Assembly: GCF_014284235.1 (NCBI RefSeq)
Contig: NZ_JACOGD010000002.1
Coordinates: 62,001 to 126,000 of the forward strand
Direction of reading: 5' to 3'
From: Cognatundibacterium curvum
GTDB taxonomy: Bacteria > Pseudomonadota > Gammaproteobacteria > Burkholderiales > Burkholderiaceae_D
DNA length: 64,000 nt
Within the stretch, counting starts at the first letter, position 1; every line of letters starts with the position of its first letter. A program made the translations under genes and the position numbers. Of this stretch, positions 15,301 through 23,868 are shown one piece after another. The notes under the pieces were generated by a model that saw only the letters and a program-made list of their open reading frames with translations, did no database searches and had not been told where the DNA came from.

Positions 15301-15867
15301 TTATTTAGTTGCTTGATTGAAAGAGTTGTCAGCGAACAGGGATGCAAGTAATTTTTGTACTGCAACGTTGTAAGACTGAACAGCCGAAGGAATTGCAATG
15401 CTTCCCATAAACGACGAACTGAATTCATGCTTTACAGTTTTTACCTGATTGTAACTTTCTTTACCGTCTTTTTTTACGATAAAACGTGCTGAAACTGTTG
15501 TATATCCAGTACTGAAACCAGCAGCATCAATATCATTTTTTAGTAGTGTGCCGGTTACTTCTATTGCAGCATCATTTGACAGGCGGTTTGCCATTTGAAG
15601 CTCTTGTTTTAACGCGGTAGTCAGATATGCGGAGTATGACTGATCATACGGTGAGGCCAAGGATGAACCACGAATAGAAATGGTGTTGTGATTATCAGAA
15701 GATTTTTCAGAAGTAAATGGAGTTACTTTCAACTGAGTTTGACTATTATTTTTCAGTGATTGCACGTTATCCATCGATGTATTGTAGCTGGGCGCTACCA
15801 TTGCACATCCTGTAGCAAAGAAAACGGTAGCGCCGCAAACCACTGCTGATTTGAAAATTGATTTCAT
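15301..15867 (-). CDS. Putative lipoprotein
   Basis: A 188-residue protein with lipobox FATGC (Cys 21) and a mature part that looks like a small outer-membrane-associated beta protein (TQLKVTPFTSEKS, SAYLTTALKQELQMANRL, AIEVTGTLLKNDID). This is the general pattern of penicillin-binding-protein activator or ABC-auxiliary-like lipoproteins, but no firm match is claimed. It is the first gene of a two-gene minus-strand unit with the lipoprotein at 14697. Confidence 0.65.
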   Translation of the reverse strand: MKSIFKSAVVCGATVFFATGCAMVAPSYNTSMDNVQSLKNNSQTQLKVTPFTSEKSSDNHNTISIRGSSLASPYDQSYSAYLTTALKQELQMANRLSNDAAIEVTGTLLKNDIDAAGFSTGYTTVSARFIVKKDGKESYNQVKTVKHEFSSSFMGSIAIPSAVQSYNVAVQKLLASLFADNSFNQATK

Positions 15868-16180
15868 TTTTTAATATTTGTAGTTAATTTTGGATAAAAA
15901 ATAATATTGTTATATATGAATGATGTCAATCACTCGTTTTACACTGTTGAAATTGCTTTTTTAGAAAAAGGCGTTAATTTTTTTTGCCAAGTGTCTGATA
16001 CGTGACTTTTTTATCATTCTCCAAGCGAATTTTCTGCACTTCTCACAATATTGCGATTACGGCATTGGCCTCATTTCATGGTTTATTAATCGCTTATGCC
16101 GAGTATCTGCTTGTCATGTTTTTCGTGGGTAACGCTCGTATTTTAAATACTCTGGCTTACATTCTTACCCAGTTACGCTG

Positions 16181-16385
16181 TTATATACTTAACATCTCTC
16201 GCAACCGTTTTGGCAGAAATTTTCTGATTAGCTGTACTGCAGGACTAAGTTGCCGACGGTCAGTGCATAGTAAAGTAATGGCGTTGTCGCTCCCTGCCAT
16301 TGCTCGCAGAGGGCGATCAGAAGTCCGGTTCTGATGTCGTCCCATACATCCAGTTCTGACTTACAGGCGATTCCACGTCCAATCA
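16181..16385 (-). pseudogene. LysR-family regulator, C-terminal remnant
   Basis: On the minus strand the sequence reads GRGIACKSELDVWDDIRTG, LLIALCEQWQGATTPLLYYA, then after a frameshift QLIRKFLPKRLREMLSI-stop at 16181. This is the end of a LysR-type effector domain. Everything upstream of it is missing at about 16385, exactly where the plus-strand dehydrogenase remnant begins. The gap 15868-16180 shows no supportable gene. Confidence 0.55.
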
Positions 16386-16722
16386 GAATTATGCCGATCT
16401 GGCTGAATTGATTGCACCAAACAGCAAGCTGAGCCTGATTGATGACCCAGCTGTCCCCACCGATGTGATGAAGCTAAAACGTAAAAGCGTCTCGCTACAC
16501 TGGGAATTCATGTTCACCCGTTCTCTGTTTCAGACCAGCGACATGCTCGCGCAGCATCGCTTACTGACTGAAGTTACCGCGCTGATAGACGCAGGCGTCA
16601 TACGCTCCACGCTGGGTCAGCATTTCGGCAACATCAATTCGGGTAATCTAAAGCGTGCACATGCGTTGCTTGAAAGCGATAAAGCACGTGGAAAAATTGT
16701 GCTGGAAGGTTTTACAGGCTAA
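16386..16722 (+). pseudogene. Zinc-type alcohol dehydrogenase-like protein, C-terminal remnant
   Basis: The open frame gives YADLAELIAPNSKLSLIDDP, then HWEFMFTRSLFQTSDMLAQH and a normal C-terminus (LESDKARGKIVLEGF). This matches the last ~110 residues of the MDR quinone-oxidoreductase/zinc-type alcohol dehydrogenase family. The N-terminal two thirds are missing and no proper start is present. The gap 16723-16979 shows nothing. Confidence 0.65.
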
Positions 16723-16979
16723 GTCTTGTTTCCTGCTATTGGTTAAATGCTCTCATCACCAGAAAAGCGCGGTGAGAGTATTACTGTTTTTTACTATGTA
16801 GATGTTTTTCAACTCAGCTTGCAGGGCAAGAGTTTCTTATGCAGAAATATAAAGTACACGAAAATCACGCATGATTTTTTTGAAGACTTGTGCGCCATAA
16901 TATCTGCCTGTTGGGGAATGCGCAGTGTGCAGACTAGCCAGATCAGGCGGCTCAGTTTCCGCATCAAGAGCAGCCCCCC

Positions 16980-18578
16980 TCACCACCCCTGCACCTGACT
17001 AAAACTCAAATCAAACTTACTCAGATATTTACGTAAGCGGTCGGCGTCGTTCGGGGTTTTTTTGTCTTTGCGGCTGTGCTCAAATAAGCTGCGGCCGGCG
17101 TCGGACAGGCTGGCGGATTGTTGGCAGATCTGGATCACATAGGCTAATTGCACGCGGTCGAAAGGGTCGATCTGGGTTTGCAGCGCGATCCAGTCCGGGT
17201 GGCTGAGGGTTGACTGCGTCGCCAGCGCGCTTTGCTCAGATCCTTGGTTGCGCAAGCTCAGGCGTTGTACTTCGGCTTGTACCAGTGGCTGATCGATGCG
17301 GCCGGAATCGGCCAGCGTCGCCATGCGTAGCAAGCTGCCTGACAGGTCGCGGAAATTTCCTGCCCATTGTGTGCTGCCCGCCATCGCGTAATCCAGATAG
17401 ATTTTTTTCGCATCGGAATTGAAGCGCACTTTTTTACCTAGCTGGCCGGCGATGCGTTCCAGTTCAAATTCCAGATTGGGTTCTATGTCTTCGCGTCTGT
17501 CCTTCAGGCCGGGCAGGGTGTATAGCCAGGTATTGATGCGCGCGAATAAATCCTCACGAAAACGCCCATCCCTGACATCCTGACTCAGGTCTCTGTGGGT
17601 GCCGGCGATAAGCTGAAACTGGCTGGAGATTTCTTTGTCGCTGCCCATGGGGAAGAAGCGTTTTTCTTCGATCGCTTTCAGTAGCATGGCTTGCTCATCT
17701 AAGCCCAGCTCACCTATTTCATCCAGAAACAGTAAGCCGTTTTCAGCAGCTTTCAGATAACCGGCGCGAGCTTGTAAGGCGCCGGTAAATGCGCCTTTGG
17801 TATGGCCGAACAAAGCAGACATGGCGCCTTCACCGCGCAAGGTAGCGCAGTTGACGTCGATAAAGTCGCCTTGCAACTGATGTTTGGCGCGTTTTAATTC
17901 GTAAATGCGTCGCGCCAGAAAAGACTTGCCGGTTCCTGTCGGGCCGGTCAGCAGTATGGGTGAGGAAGAGCGCAGCGCGACTTGTTCGATCTCGGCGATC
18001 GTGGCATTGAAGGCGGCGTTTTGGGTCGCGATGCCGAATTTGAGAAAGGACAGGTCTTCTTCCCGTTCGGCTTCAAAGCGGCTGGCTAACTGATTGTATT
18101 GCGAGAGGTCCAGATCGACGATGGCGAATGCACTGCTGTCATCGCGCTGAGGATTGCGTGGTGGTGATGTCTGTAGCAGCTTCGCGGGGAAGTAGCGTGT
18201 TTCGGTCAGCAGGAACAGACAAATCTGCGCAACGTGGGTGCCGGTGGTGATGTGCACCAGATAGTTATTCTGTTCGGTGTTGAACTGATAGCGACGCGCA
18301 AAATCATGCAGTGCTGAATACACTTCAACGAAATCCCAGGGGTCACGCATGCGCAGCAGTACCGGTTCGACCACAGTCTCCGGTGAGATACGTTTGATAT
18401 CTGCGGTAATCAGCCTGAGTAAAGCGTCATGCGCGCCGATGTGGAACAGGACCAGCCGATGGACCAACATATCCTCTTGCTGGCACAGCGCTATCGTCGG
18501 ACGCCAGCGGCTCCAACGCTGCGCGCTGAACCCGGCATCCAGCGTAGTGCCCAGAAAGCTGAAAATCACATTATCCAT
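16980..18578 (-). CDS. rtcR: Sigma-54-dependent regulator of RNA repair, RtcR
   Basis: A 532-residue protein. Residues 1-180 form the RtcR N-terminal CARF-type ligand domain (VHITTGTHVAQICLFLLTETRYFP near 108-131), which in this family senses RNA ends such as 2',3'-cyclic phosphate fragments. The AAA+ domain has Walker A GPTGTGKS (212-219), the sigma-54 contact motif GAFTGA (262-267), Walker B LLFLDEIGEL and an arginine region FREDLFARINTW. The C-terminus is a short helical DNA-binding tail. It is divergent from the slipin-rtcB-rtcA-rlaP genes, which start behind a sigma-54 promoter at 18714. It should activate that promoter when RNA damage products bind. Confidence 0.95.
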   Translation of the reverse strand: MDNVIFSFLGTTLDAGFSAQRWSRWRPTIALCQQEDMLVHRLVLFHIGAHDALLRLITADIKRISPETVVEPVLLRMRDPWDFVEVYSALHDFARRYQFNTEQNNYLVHITTGTHVAQICLFLLTETRYFPAKLLQTSPPRNPQRDDSSAFAIVDLDLSQYNQLASRFEAEREEDLSFLKFGIATQNAAFNATIAEIEQVALRSSSPILLTGPTGTGKSFLARRIYELKRAKHQLQGDFIDVNCATLRGEGAMSALFGHTKGAFTGALQARAGYLKAAENGLLFLDEIGELGLDEQAMLLKAIEEKRFFPMGSDKEISSQFQLIAGTHRDLSQDVRDGRFREDLFARINTWLYTLPGLKDRREDIEPNLEFELERIAGQLGKKVRFNSDAKKIYLDYAMAGSTQWAGNFRDLSGSLLRMATLADSGRIDQPLVQAEVQRLSLRNQGSEQSALATQSTLSHPDWIALQTQIDPFDRVQLAYVIQICQQSASLSDAGRSLFEHSRKDKKTPNDADRLRKYLSKFDLSFSQVQGW

Positions 18579-18633
18579 TTTTATAAATACGTATCTGAAA
18601 ATATATGAATTTGATTTTCCTATAGACGTGAAA

Positions 18634-18690
18634 TTTTTGCAAAGTATTTTGTTTTTAAAAAATATCCTTATGAATCAGATATTTGCAAAT
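18634..18690. promoter_or_regulatory. Candidate RtcR upstream activator sites
   Basis: TTTTTGCAAA (18634-18643) and the palindrome ATTTGCAAAT (18681-18690) share TTTGCAAA and lie about 25-80 bp upstream of the sigma-54 promoter, in a very AT-rich stretch. Enhancer proteins bind paired palindromes in such positions. Assignment to RtcR is inferred. Confidence 0.35.
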
Positions 18691-18713
18691 TTTTTTAGAA
18701 AACTGTGCCGAGC

Positions 18714-18729
18714 TGGCACGCTTATCGCA
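18714..18729 (+). promoter_or_regulatory. Sigma-54 (-24/-12) promoter of the rtc operon
   Basis: TGGCACG-CTTA-TCGCA matches TGGCACG-N4-TTGCA at all but one position, with GG and GC exactly 12 bp apart. The expected start of transcription is near 18740, so the tRNA-like sequences and the slipin gene would be on one transcript. Confidence 0.85.
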
Positions 18730-18867
18730 ATACAGTCAGGGTCTTCAACGACATGGATTGCAACAGGTAAGGGTTCCAAAGCCCTTCCGGTGCTTCCGCC
18801 TCCACCACGGTTTTCCGTCAGGTGTATCGGCAGGAAGTATGCCGCAGCTATGTCATGAAAACAGTTT

Positions 18868-18911
18868 GCGATGTTCTGGTGAATTTATCCGGGTTCGATT
18901 CCCGACATCGC
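18868..18911 (+). ncRNA. Minimal tRNA-like element (acceptor stem plus T-arm)
   Basis: GCGATGT (18868-18874) pairs perfectly with ACATCGC (18905-18911). Between them lie about 15 unstructured bases and a T-arm CGGG-TTCGATT-CCCG with a canonical T-loop. D-arm and anticodon arm are missing. It sits in the leader of the rtc operon, three bases before a second, larger tRNA-like sequence. It resembles the tRNA-mimic modules known from bacterial Y RNAs such as YrlA, which are encoded near rtcBA in Salmonella. It cannot be a decoding tRNA. Confidence 0.65.
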
Positions 18912-18914
18912 TGG

Positions 18915-18987
18915 AAATGGACTGCTCATTTGGTAGAGCCACTGACAAATACTCAGTTCTTAGTGGGTTCGATTCCCACTCCACTTA
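18915..18987 (+). ncRNA. tRNA-like cloverleaf in the rtc leader
   Basis: The elements in order are: acceptor AAATGGA with TCCACTT (one A-C mismatch); D-arm GCTC-ATTTGGTA-GAGC, one base off the common bacterial GCTCAGTTGGTAGAGC; anticodon arm ACTGA-CAAATAC-TCAGT; variable TCTTA; T-arm GTGGG-TTCGATT-CCCAC; then discriminator A followed by CCT. The anticodon loop has A instead of the universal U33, and the 3' end lacks CCA. I take it as a tRNA mimic or an obligate pseudo-tRNA, not a translating tRNA. Its position between a sigma-54 promoter and rtcBA suggests a function in RNA repair, as a decoy, guide or regulator. Confidence 0.75.
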
Positions 18988-19257
18988 CCTTAACCGGGTA
19001 TGCATGTAACACAAGTAGTAAAGGGTGGGAGGCGCGTAAACTGAACAGGTAAAACGCTTCCTCATTGTAGTTGACCGGAATTTGTCATCACCGATCTGAC
19101 CAGGGATGTTTCAGTCTTGTTTGTGTGCCGCAATGAAAGCAAGCGTCAACAATCAGGCACGATACCTTCCTGCTCGATTTAGCTGAGACACATTGTCGTC
19201 CTCTGCAAACCACCCTTCCCCCTTGGTTCAATAACAGAAGAGAAAAAAGAGAGAATC

Positions 19258-20388
19258 ATGAAAATTAAAGTACAAAAAAATGAACGGGCCATTTTATTTA
19301 AAGATAAGGAATTCGAGGAAATTCTGGGCCCGGGTGAACATGTGCGCCGTAGTTTGTTTGCGACTTATACCTGTCAGCTTGTCGATATGGGCAAGGTAGA
19401 ATTCGACGGCCCGGTCGCCGAGTATTTACGTCAGCACGAAGCGGCAGTGACAGAAGAGAATTTTTACGTCGCCGATGTCGGTGATGAAGAAGTGGTTTTG
19501 CGTTACGAACATGCGAGTCTGGTTGAGATTTTAGCACCGGGTAGCCGTAAATTATTCTGGAAATGGGGTGCAGCGCAAAGCTTTGAGCGTGTGAGCATAC
19601 GTGAGAATTATCAGGTTCCGGAAAAATTGTTAACTTATCTGGCACAACCTGCTCTGCGCGGAAAAGCGGTGGCTGGCCTGCAGAATATCTTAGCGGCACA
19701 AGTACCGGAATCCTTTGTCGGTTTGTTGCGTGTCGATGGTAAGTTAGTGGCGCAGCTCACACCTGGTAAAACTGCTTACTGGCGTTTTAATCGCGACATA
19801 CAGCTGGAACTGGTCGATACCCGCTTGCAGGTGCTGGAAGTCTCAGGTCAGGAAATTTTGACCCGCGATAAAGTGAATTTGCGTATTAACCTGAATGCGC
19901 ACTGGCAGTACGATGATGTCAGTCTGGCTTATGCACGCCTGGCAAAACCTGCTGAGCATATCTACCGCGAATTGCAGTTTGCGCTGCGCGCGGCGGTTGG
20001 AACCCGCAGCCTGGACGAGTTGTTGGAAGATAAGCAGGTCATTGATCGTGTGGTTGATCAGTATGTGCAGGAAAAGCTGGCTGGCTTTGGCTTGCGTGTC
20101 GCTGGCATAGGTGTGAAAGATATCGTGTTACCAGGTGAGATGAAGGTATTGCTGGCACAGGTAGTTGAAGCTGAAAAAGCCGCTCAGGCCAATGTGATAC
20201 GCCGGCGCGAAGAAACTAATGCGACCCGTTCTATGTTGAATACTGCCCGTGTGATGGAAAGTAATCCGATTGCGCTGCGCTTGAAAGAATTGGAGACTTT
20301 GGAAAAAGTCGCGGAACGTATTGATAAGATATCCGTCTTTGGTGGCTTGGATCAGGTCTTAAACGGACTCATCAAGATTAAAGCCTGA
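19258..20388 (+). CDS. Slipin (SPFH/stomatin-family protein)
   Basis: A 376-residue protein with the stomatin/prohibitin (SPFH) signature in its second half: SFVGLLRVDGKLVAQLTPGKTAYW (~155-178), VDTRLQVLEVSGQEILTRDKVNLRINL, YRELQFALRAAVGTRSLDELL and GFGLRVAGIGVKDIVLPGEMKVLLAQVVEAEKAAQAN. The N-terminal half repeats a similar beta pattern. Unlike most slipins it has no N-terminal membrane hairpin, so membrane attachment is unclear. It is the first protein gene after the tRNA-like leader and is 67 bp upstream of rtcB. Slipins accompany RtcBA in a number of RNA-repair operons, but their role is not established. Confidence 0.85.
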   Translation: MKIKVQKNERAILFKDKEFEEILGPGEHVRRSLFATYTCQLVDMGKVEFDGPVAEYLRQHEAAVTEENFYVADVGDEEVVLRYEHASLVEILAPGSRKLFWKWGAAQSFERVSIRENYQVPEKLLTYLAQPALRGKAVAGLQNILAAQVPESFVGLLRVDGKLVAQLTPGKTAYWRFNRDIQLELVDTRLQVLEVSGQEILTRDKVNLRINLNAHWQYDDVSLAYARLAKPAEHIYRELQFALRAAVGTRSLDELLEDKQVIDRVVDQYVQEKLAGFGLRVAGIGVKDIVLPGEMKVLLAQVVEAEKAAQANVIRRREETNATRSMLNTARVMESNPIALRLKELETLEKVAERIDKISVFGGLDQVLNGLIKIKA

Positions 20389-20455
20389 GCGATGCGTAAA
20401 GCAGGGGACGATGCATCCCCTCCTGCAAATAAAAAGAACAGAAAGAAAAAAGAAA

Positions 20456-21685
20456 ATGACGAATAAAAATTACCAGTTACTGGAAATAGACAATGCTGCG
20501 CCGATCAAAATGTGGACCGAAGGAGTACCGGTTGAGGCCGATGCGAGAGCGCAGTTGATCAACACCGCACGTATGCCTTTCATCTATAAGCATCTGGCTG
20601 TAATGCCCGATGTACACCTCGGAAAAGGCTCGACCATAGGCAGTGTGATACCTACCCATAAAGCGATTATTCCCGCTGCCGTCGGGGTTGATATCGGTTG
20701 CGGCATGATCGCTTGCAAAACCACATTGACCGCCAAAGATTTGCCCGACAATCTGGCACCTTTGCGTGCTGCGATAGAACAGGCTGTGCCACACGGTCGT
20801 ACCTCTGTCCGTGGTAGTCGGGATAAAGGTGCCTGGGGTGACCGTCCACCTGCATTGGTGGATGAGGCCTGGAAGTCATTGCAAGGCGTGTTTAATGAAA
20901 TCACCGCTGACTACCCGCAGTTAATAAAGACCAATCAGCATAAGCATTTGGGTACGCTGGGAACCGGCAATCATTTCATAGAAATCTGTCTCGATGAACA
21001 GGATACGGTCTGGATTATGCTGCACTCGGGTTCGCGTGGTGTCGGGAATGCGATTGGTACCCTGTTCATCGAGTTAGCAAAAAAAGATATGCAGCAGCAT
21101 TTGTGCAATATCCCGGATCAGGATCTGGCGTATTTCGAAGAAGGTAGTAAATACTTCGGCGATTATGTGAAAGCCGTAGGATGGGGGCAGAAATTCGCCA
21201 AAACCAATCGCGAAATCATGATGCAGCATGTGATAGACGCGATGCGTAAAATCATTTCCAAGCCATTTCAAACCCATCTGGAAGCCGTGAATTGCCACCA
21301 CAATTATGTGCAGAAAGAGCGGCATTTTGGCGAGGATGTGTATGTCACCCGTAAAGGTGCGGTATCCGCGAAAAAGGGTGAGTTGGGCATTATCCCGGGA
21401 TCGATGGGCGCCAGAAGTTTTATCGTACGTGGTTTGGGAAATGAAGACAGCTTCAGCTCTTGCAGTCATGGTGCGGGACGAACCATGAGCCGGACCAAGG
21501 CTAAAAAGCTGTTTTCTCTTGAGGATCAGATACTTGCGACGCAGGGCGTGGAATGTCGTAAGGATGCGGATGTGATTGATGAAATCCCGATGGCCTACAA
21601 GGACATCGATGCCGTCATGCATGCGCAAAAAGATCTGGTTGAAATTGTGTATACCTTAAAGCAGGTGGTATGTGTTAAAGGCTGA
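20456..21685 (+). CDS. rtcB: RNA-splicing ligase RtcB
   Basis: RtcB joins RNA 2',3'-cyclic-phosphate or 3'-phosphate ends to 5'-OH ends using GTP and Mn2+. The 409-residue product from the ATG at 20456 has MPDVHLGKGSTIGSVIP (50-66), VGVDIGCGM with the metal-binding Cys 82, LGTLGTGNHFIEI, HSGSRGVGN, NCHHNYV and CSCSHGAGR-type SSCSHGAGRTMSR, which carries the guanylylated His of the family. An upstream in-frame ATG at 20411 would add 15 basic residues and is less likely. Its 3' end overlaps rtcA by 14 bp. Confidence 0.95.
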   Translation: MTNKNYQLLEIDNAAPIKMWTEGVPVEADARAQLINTARMPFIYKHLAVMPDVHLGKGSTIGSVIPTHKAIIPAAVGVDIGCGMIACKTTLTAKDLPDNLAPLRAAIEQAVPHGRTSVRGSRDKGAWGDRPPALVDEAWKSLQGVFNEITADYPQLIKTNQHKHLGTLGTGNHFIEICLDEQDTVWIMLHSGSRGVGNAIGTLFIELAKKDMQQHLCNIPDQDLAYFEEGSKYFGDYVKAVGWGQKFAKTNREIMMQHVIDAMRKIISKPFQTHLEAVNCHHNYVQKERHFGEDVYVTRKGAVSAKKGELGIIPGSMGARSFIVRGLGNEDSFSSCSHGAGRTMSRTKAKKLFSLEDQILATQGVECRKDADVIDEIPMAYKDIDAVMHAQKDLVEIVYTLKQVVCVKG

Positions 21686-22730
21686 AAATTCTAAGAATAA
21701 AGCGGCGTCTGTGTTAGACATAGACGCTTCACAAGGAGAAGGTGGCGGGCAGATATTACGCACCGCCCTCTCCTTGTCTATCCTGACCCAAACGCCGGTT
21801 CGGCTAACTAAGATCCGCGCGAAGCGCAGTAAGCCGGGCTTAATGCGTCAGCATTTGAGTTGTGTGCGTGCGGCTACTGAAATTTCAGCTGCCGTCGTTA
21901 CTGGCGATGAAATCGGCAGTGATAGCCTGAGCTTTGAACCAGGGCCGGTGCGTGCGGGTGAGTATGCTTACGCGATTGGCACCGCCGGTAGCTGTGCCCT
22001 GGTATTGCAAACGGTGTTGTGGCCGCTGTTGTTTGCCGATGCGGAGAGTCAGGTGACGATAGAGGGCGGCACCCATGTGGATATGGCGCCATCCTTTGAA
22101 TTTTTAAAATTCAGCTTTTTTCCTGTACTCGCGAAAATGGGTGTGGATACCGTGCTCAGTCTGGCTAAGCATGGTTTCTATCCGGGTGGCGGTGGAAAAT
22201 TACAGGCGCAAATTCGTCCGTGGCGGCAGCGTAATGCACTCGATTTACAAACGCGCGGAGAATTTGTCGGACAACAGGCACTGTGTCTGACCGCCAATCT
22301 GGATCCTGCTGTCACTGCGAAACAACTCAGCGAAGTTGAACGTCATTTGCAGTGGCCGCGCGACAGTTTACAGCATCAGGGCTTACGTAATTCACATGGC
22401 ATCGGCAATGCTTTGATGCTGAGTGTGCAGAGTCGTGCACATACCGAAGTCGTGACTGCATATGGGCATAAAACCAGATCGAGTGAATATGTGGCACAGC
22501 TCGCCTGCGATGAGATCAGGCGTTATCTGGCGGGCGATGCTGTCGTTGGTGAGCATTTGGCGGATCAGTTATTGCTGCCGCTGGCTTTGGTGGGCGGCAC
22601 ATTCACCACTAATCTCATCAGCGAACACTTTACAACTAACGCCGCATTGATAGAAAAATTTTTGCCCGTGAAGTTCTGTGTTGAACAAAGGGGAGCGAAC
22701 TGTTTTGCAGTAAGCTGCGCTTCACCTTAA
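21672..22730 (+). CDS. rtcA: RNA 3'-terminal phosphate cyclase
   Basis: RtcA turns RNA 3'-phosphates into 2',3'-cyclic phosphates via an adenylylated His, making substrates for RtcB. The 352-residue product starts with the family block DASQGEGGGQILRTALSLS and has RAKRSKPGLMRQH, GTAGSCALVLQTVLWPLLFA, GGTHVDMAPSFEFLK, KHGFYPGGGGK and VGEHLADQLLLPLAL with the active-site His. It overlaps rtcB and is followed 51 bp later by rlaP. Length is normal (E. coli ~340). Confidence 0.96.
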   Translation: MLKAENSKNKAASVLDIDASQGEGGGQILRTALSLSILTQTPVRLTKIRAKRSKPGLMRQHLSCVRAATEISAAVVTGDEIGSDSLSFEPGPVRAGEYAYAIGTAGSCALVLQTVLWPLLFADAESQVTIEGGTHVDMAPSFEFLKFSFFPVLAKMGVDTVLSLAKHGFYPGGGGKLQAQIRPWRQRNALDLQTRGEFVGQQALCLTANLDPAVTAKQLSEVERHLQWPRDSLQHQGLRNSHGIGNALMLSVQSRAHTEVVTAYGHKTRSSEYVAQLACDEIRRYLAGDAVVGEHLADQLLLPLALVGGTFTTNLISEHFTTNAALIEKFLPVKFCVEQRGANCFAVSCASP

Positions 22731-22781
22731 GCATCGTCAGCCTGGCATCAGCCATGGCGATCAAATTAATCAGAAAGAAGA

Positions 22782-23582
22782 ATGGATATGAACAGGATAC
22801 CTGAGACCGTGCGCGAAGAGATAGTGCGCCGTATCCGCCGGGCAGAAGATGAACACGGTGTGCGCGTATTGCTTGCGGTTGAATCGGGGAGCCGCGCCTG
22901 GGGCTTCGAGTCGCCCAACAGCGACTTCGATGCGCGCTTTATCTACGCCAATCCGCGTGACTGGTATTTGTCAGTGGGCCTGGAAGAACAACGCGATGTG
23001 ATCGAATATCCTATCGTTGATGAGATCGACCTGAACGGCTGGGATGTACGCAAAGCCTTGCGGTTGTTTCGGAAATCGAATCCCGCATTCGTCGAATGGA
23101 TACAGTCGCCTGTCATCTACGCAGAAAATACGTGCTTTGCGCAAGACGTGCGTCAGCTGCTGCCGGAAATCTATTCGTGCCAGAATGGGATCTACCATTA
23201 CAGAAGCATGGCGAAAACCAATTACCGGACATATCTGAAAGCGGATCTGGTGCCGCTTAAAAAATATTTCTACGTTCTACGCCCTTTGCTGACCGTGCGC
23301 TGGCTGCAGCGTTACGGCAGCGCAGCACCGATAGAGTTTAGCAAATTGCTGCATTTGATCGAAGATGAACCAGGCTTAGTCGCCGACATTCATGCGCTGC
23401 TCGAACAAAAACGTGCAGCGCCGGAATTAGGTCTGTCATCACCGGTGCTAAGCATTAACGCATTTGTTGAACGCGAGTTAGAGCGGCTGGAAGCAATCGT
23501 GCCCACTACAGCACAACGCGAACATATCACCACCAAATTGAATGCCGTTTTTCATCGCAGCTTGCAGCAGGCCTGGGCTTGA
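22782..23582 (+). CDS. rlaP: RlaP-type nucleotidyltransferase of RNA repair operons
   Basis: A 266-residue member of the RlaP (YcgL-like) branch of the DNA-polymerase-beta nucleotidyltransferases. The key block ESGSRAWGFESPNSDFDARFIY (32-53) contains the GS and DxD metal/nucleotide motifs. VDEIDLNGWDVRKALRLFRKSNPAFVEWIQSPVIY and the YFYVLRPLLTVRWLQR helix follow. The Pfam name, RNA repair pathway DNA polymerase beta family, comes from its linkage to RtcB. It presumably adds nucleotides to damaged RNA ends, but the activity is inferred. It is the last gene of the rtc operon here. The following 286 bp contain no gene. Confidence 0.88.
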   Translation: MDMNRIPETVREEIVRRIRRAEDEHGVRVLLAVESGSRAWGFESPNSDFDARFIYANPRDWYLSVGLEEQRDVIEYPIVDEIDLNGWDVRKALRLFRKSNPAFVEWIQSPVIYAENTCFAQDVRQLLPEIYSCQNGIYHYRSMAKTNYRTYLKADLVPLKKYFYVLRPLLTVRWLQRYGSAAPIEFSKLLHLIEDEPGLVADIHALLEQKRAAPELGLSSPVLSINAFVERELERLEAIVPTTAQREHITTKLNAVFHRSLQQAWA

Positions 23583-23868
23583 TTGGATGATATGAAGGCG
23601 GTGATTGCACCTTGGTGTCTATCTTCTGCTTTTTTTGCTGCGTGTGGATTTAAGCTTGGGTTACACGGAAGGTCAGGCGTTTTTTGATCATTTCAGACAG
23701 CTAGCTTTTGTAGGCCAGACTGTACTTTGATTCCTTGTCGTTTGTGCTGACTAACAGCTGGGTGCATAATTTGAGTGAATAAGAGTGAGTGGCAGGCGAC
23801 ATGCTTGTCTGGGTTTTTGTTGTGACGCATCGCACTTCGGCATGATGCGATAAACCAGAGGGAAAATC

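Noticed and set aside
16002-16334. A 110-residue plus-strand ORF
   Set aside because: It runs antisense to a clear LysR remnant, has no good ribosome site and a composition unlike a protein.
18038-18578. CARF domain of the minus-strand regulator as a sign of a CRISPR type III system
   Set aside because: The protein is RtcR with a sigma-54 AAA+ domain beside rtcBA; there is no cas gene or repeat array anywhere in the window.
18915-18987. A functional tRNA gene
   Set aside because: The anticodon loop CAAATAC lacks U33, the acceptor has an A-C mismatch, and the 3' end reads ACCT rather than a CCA end; position in the rtc leader fits a mimic better.
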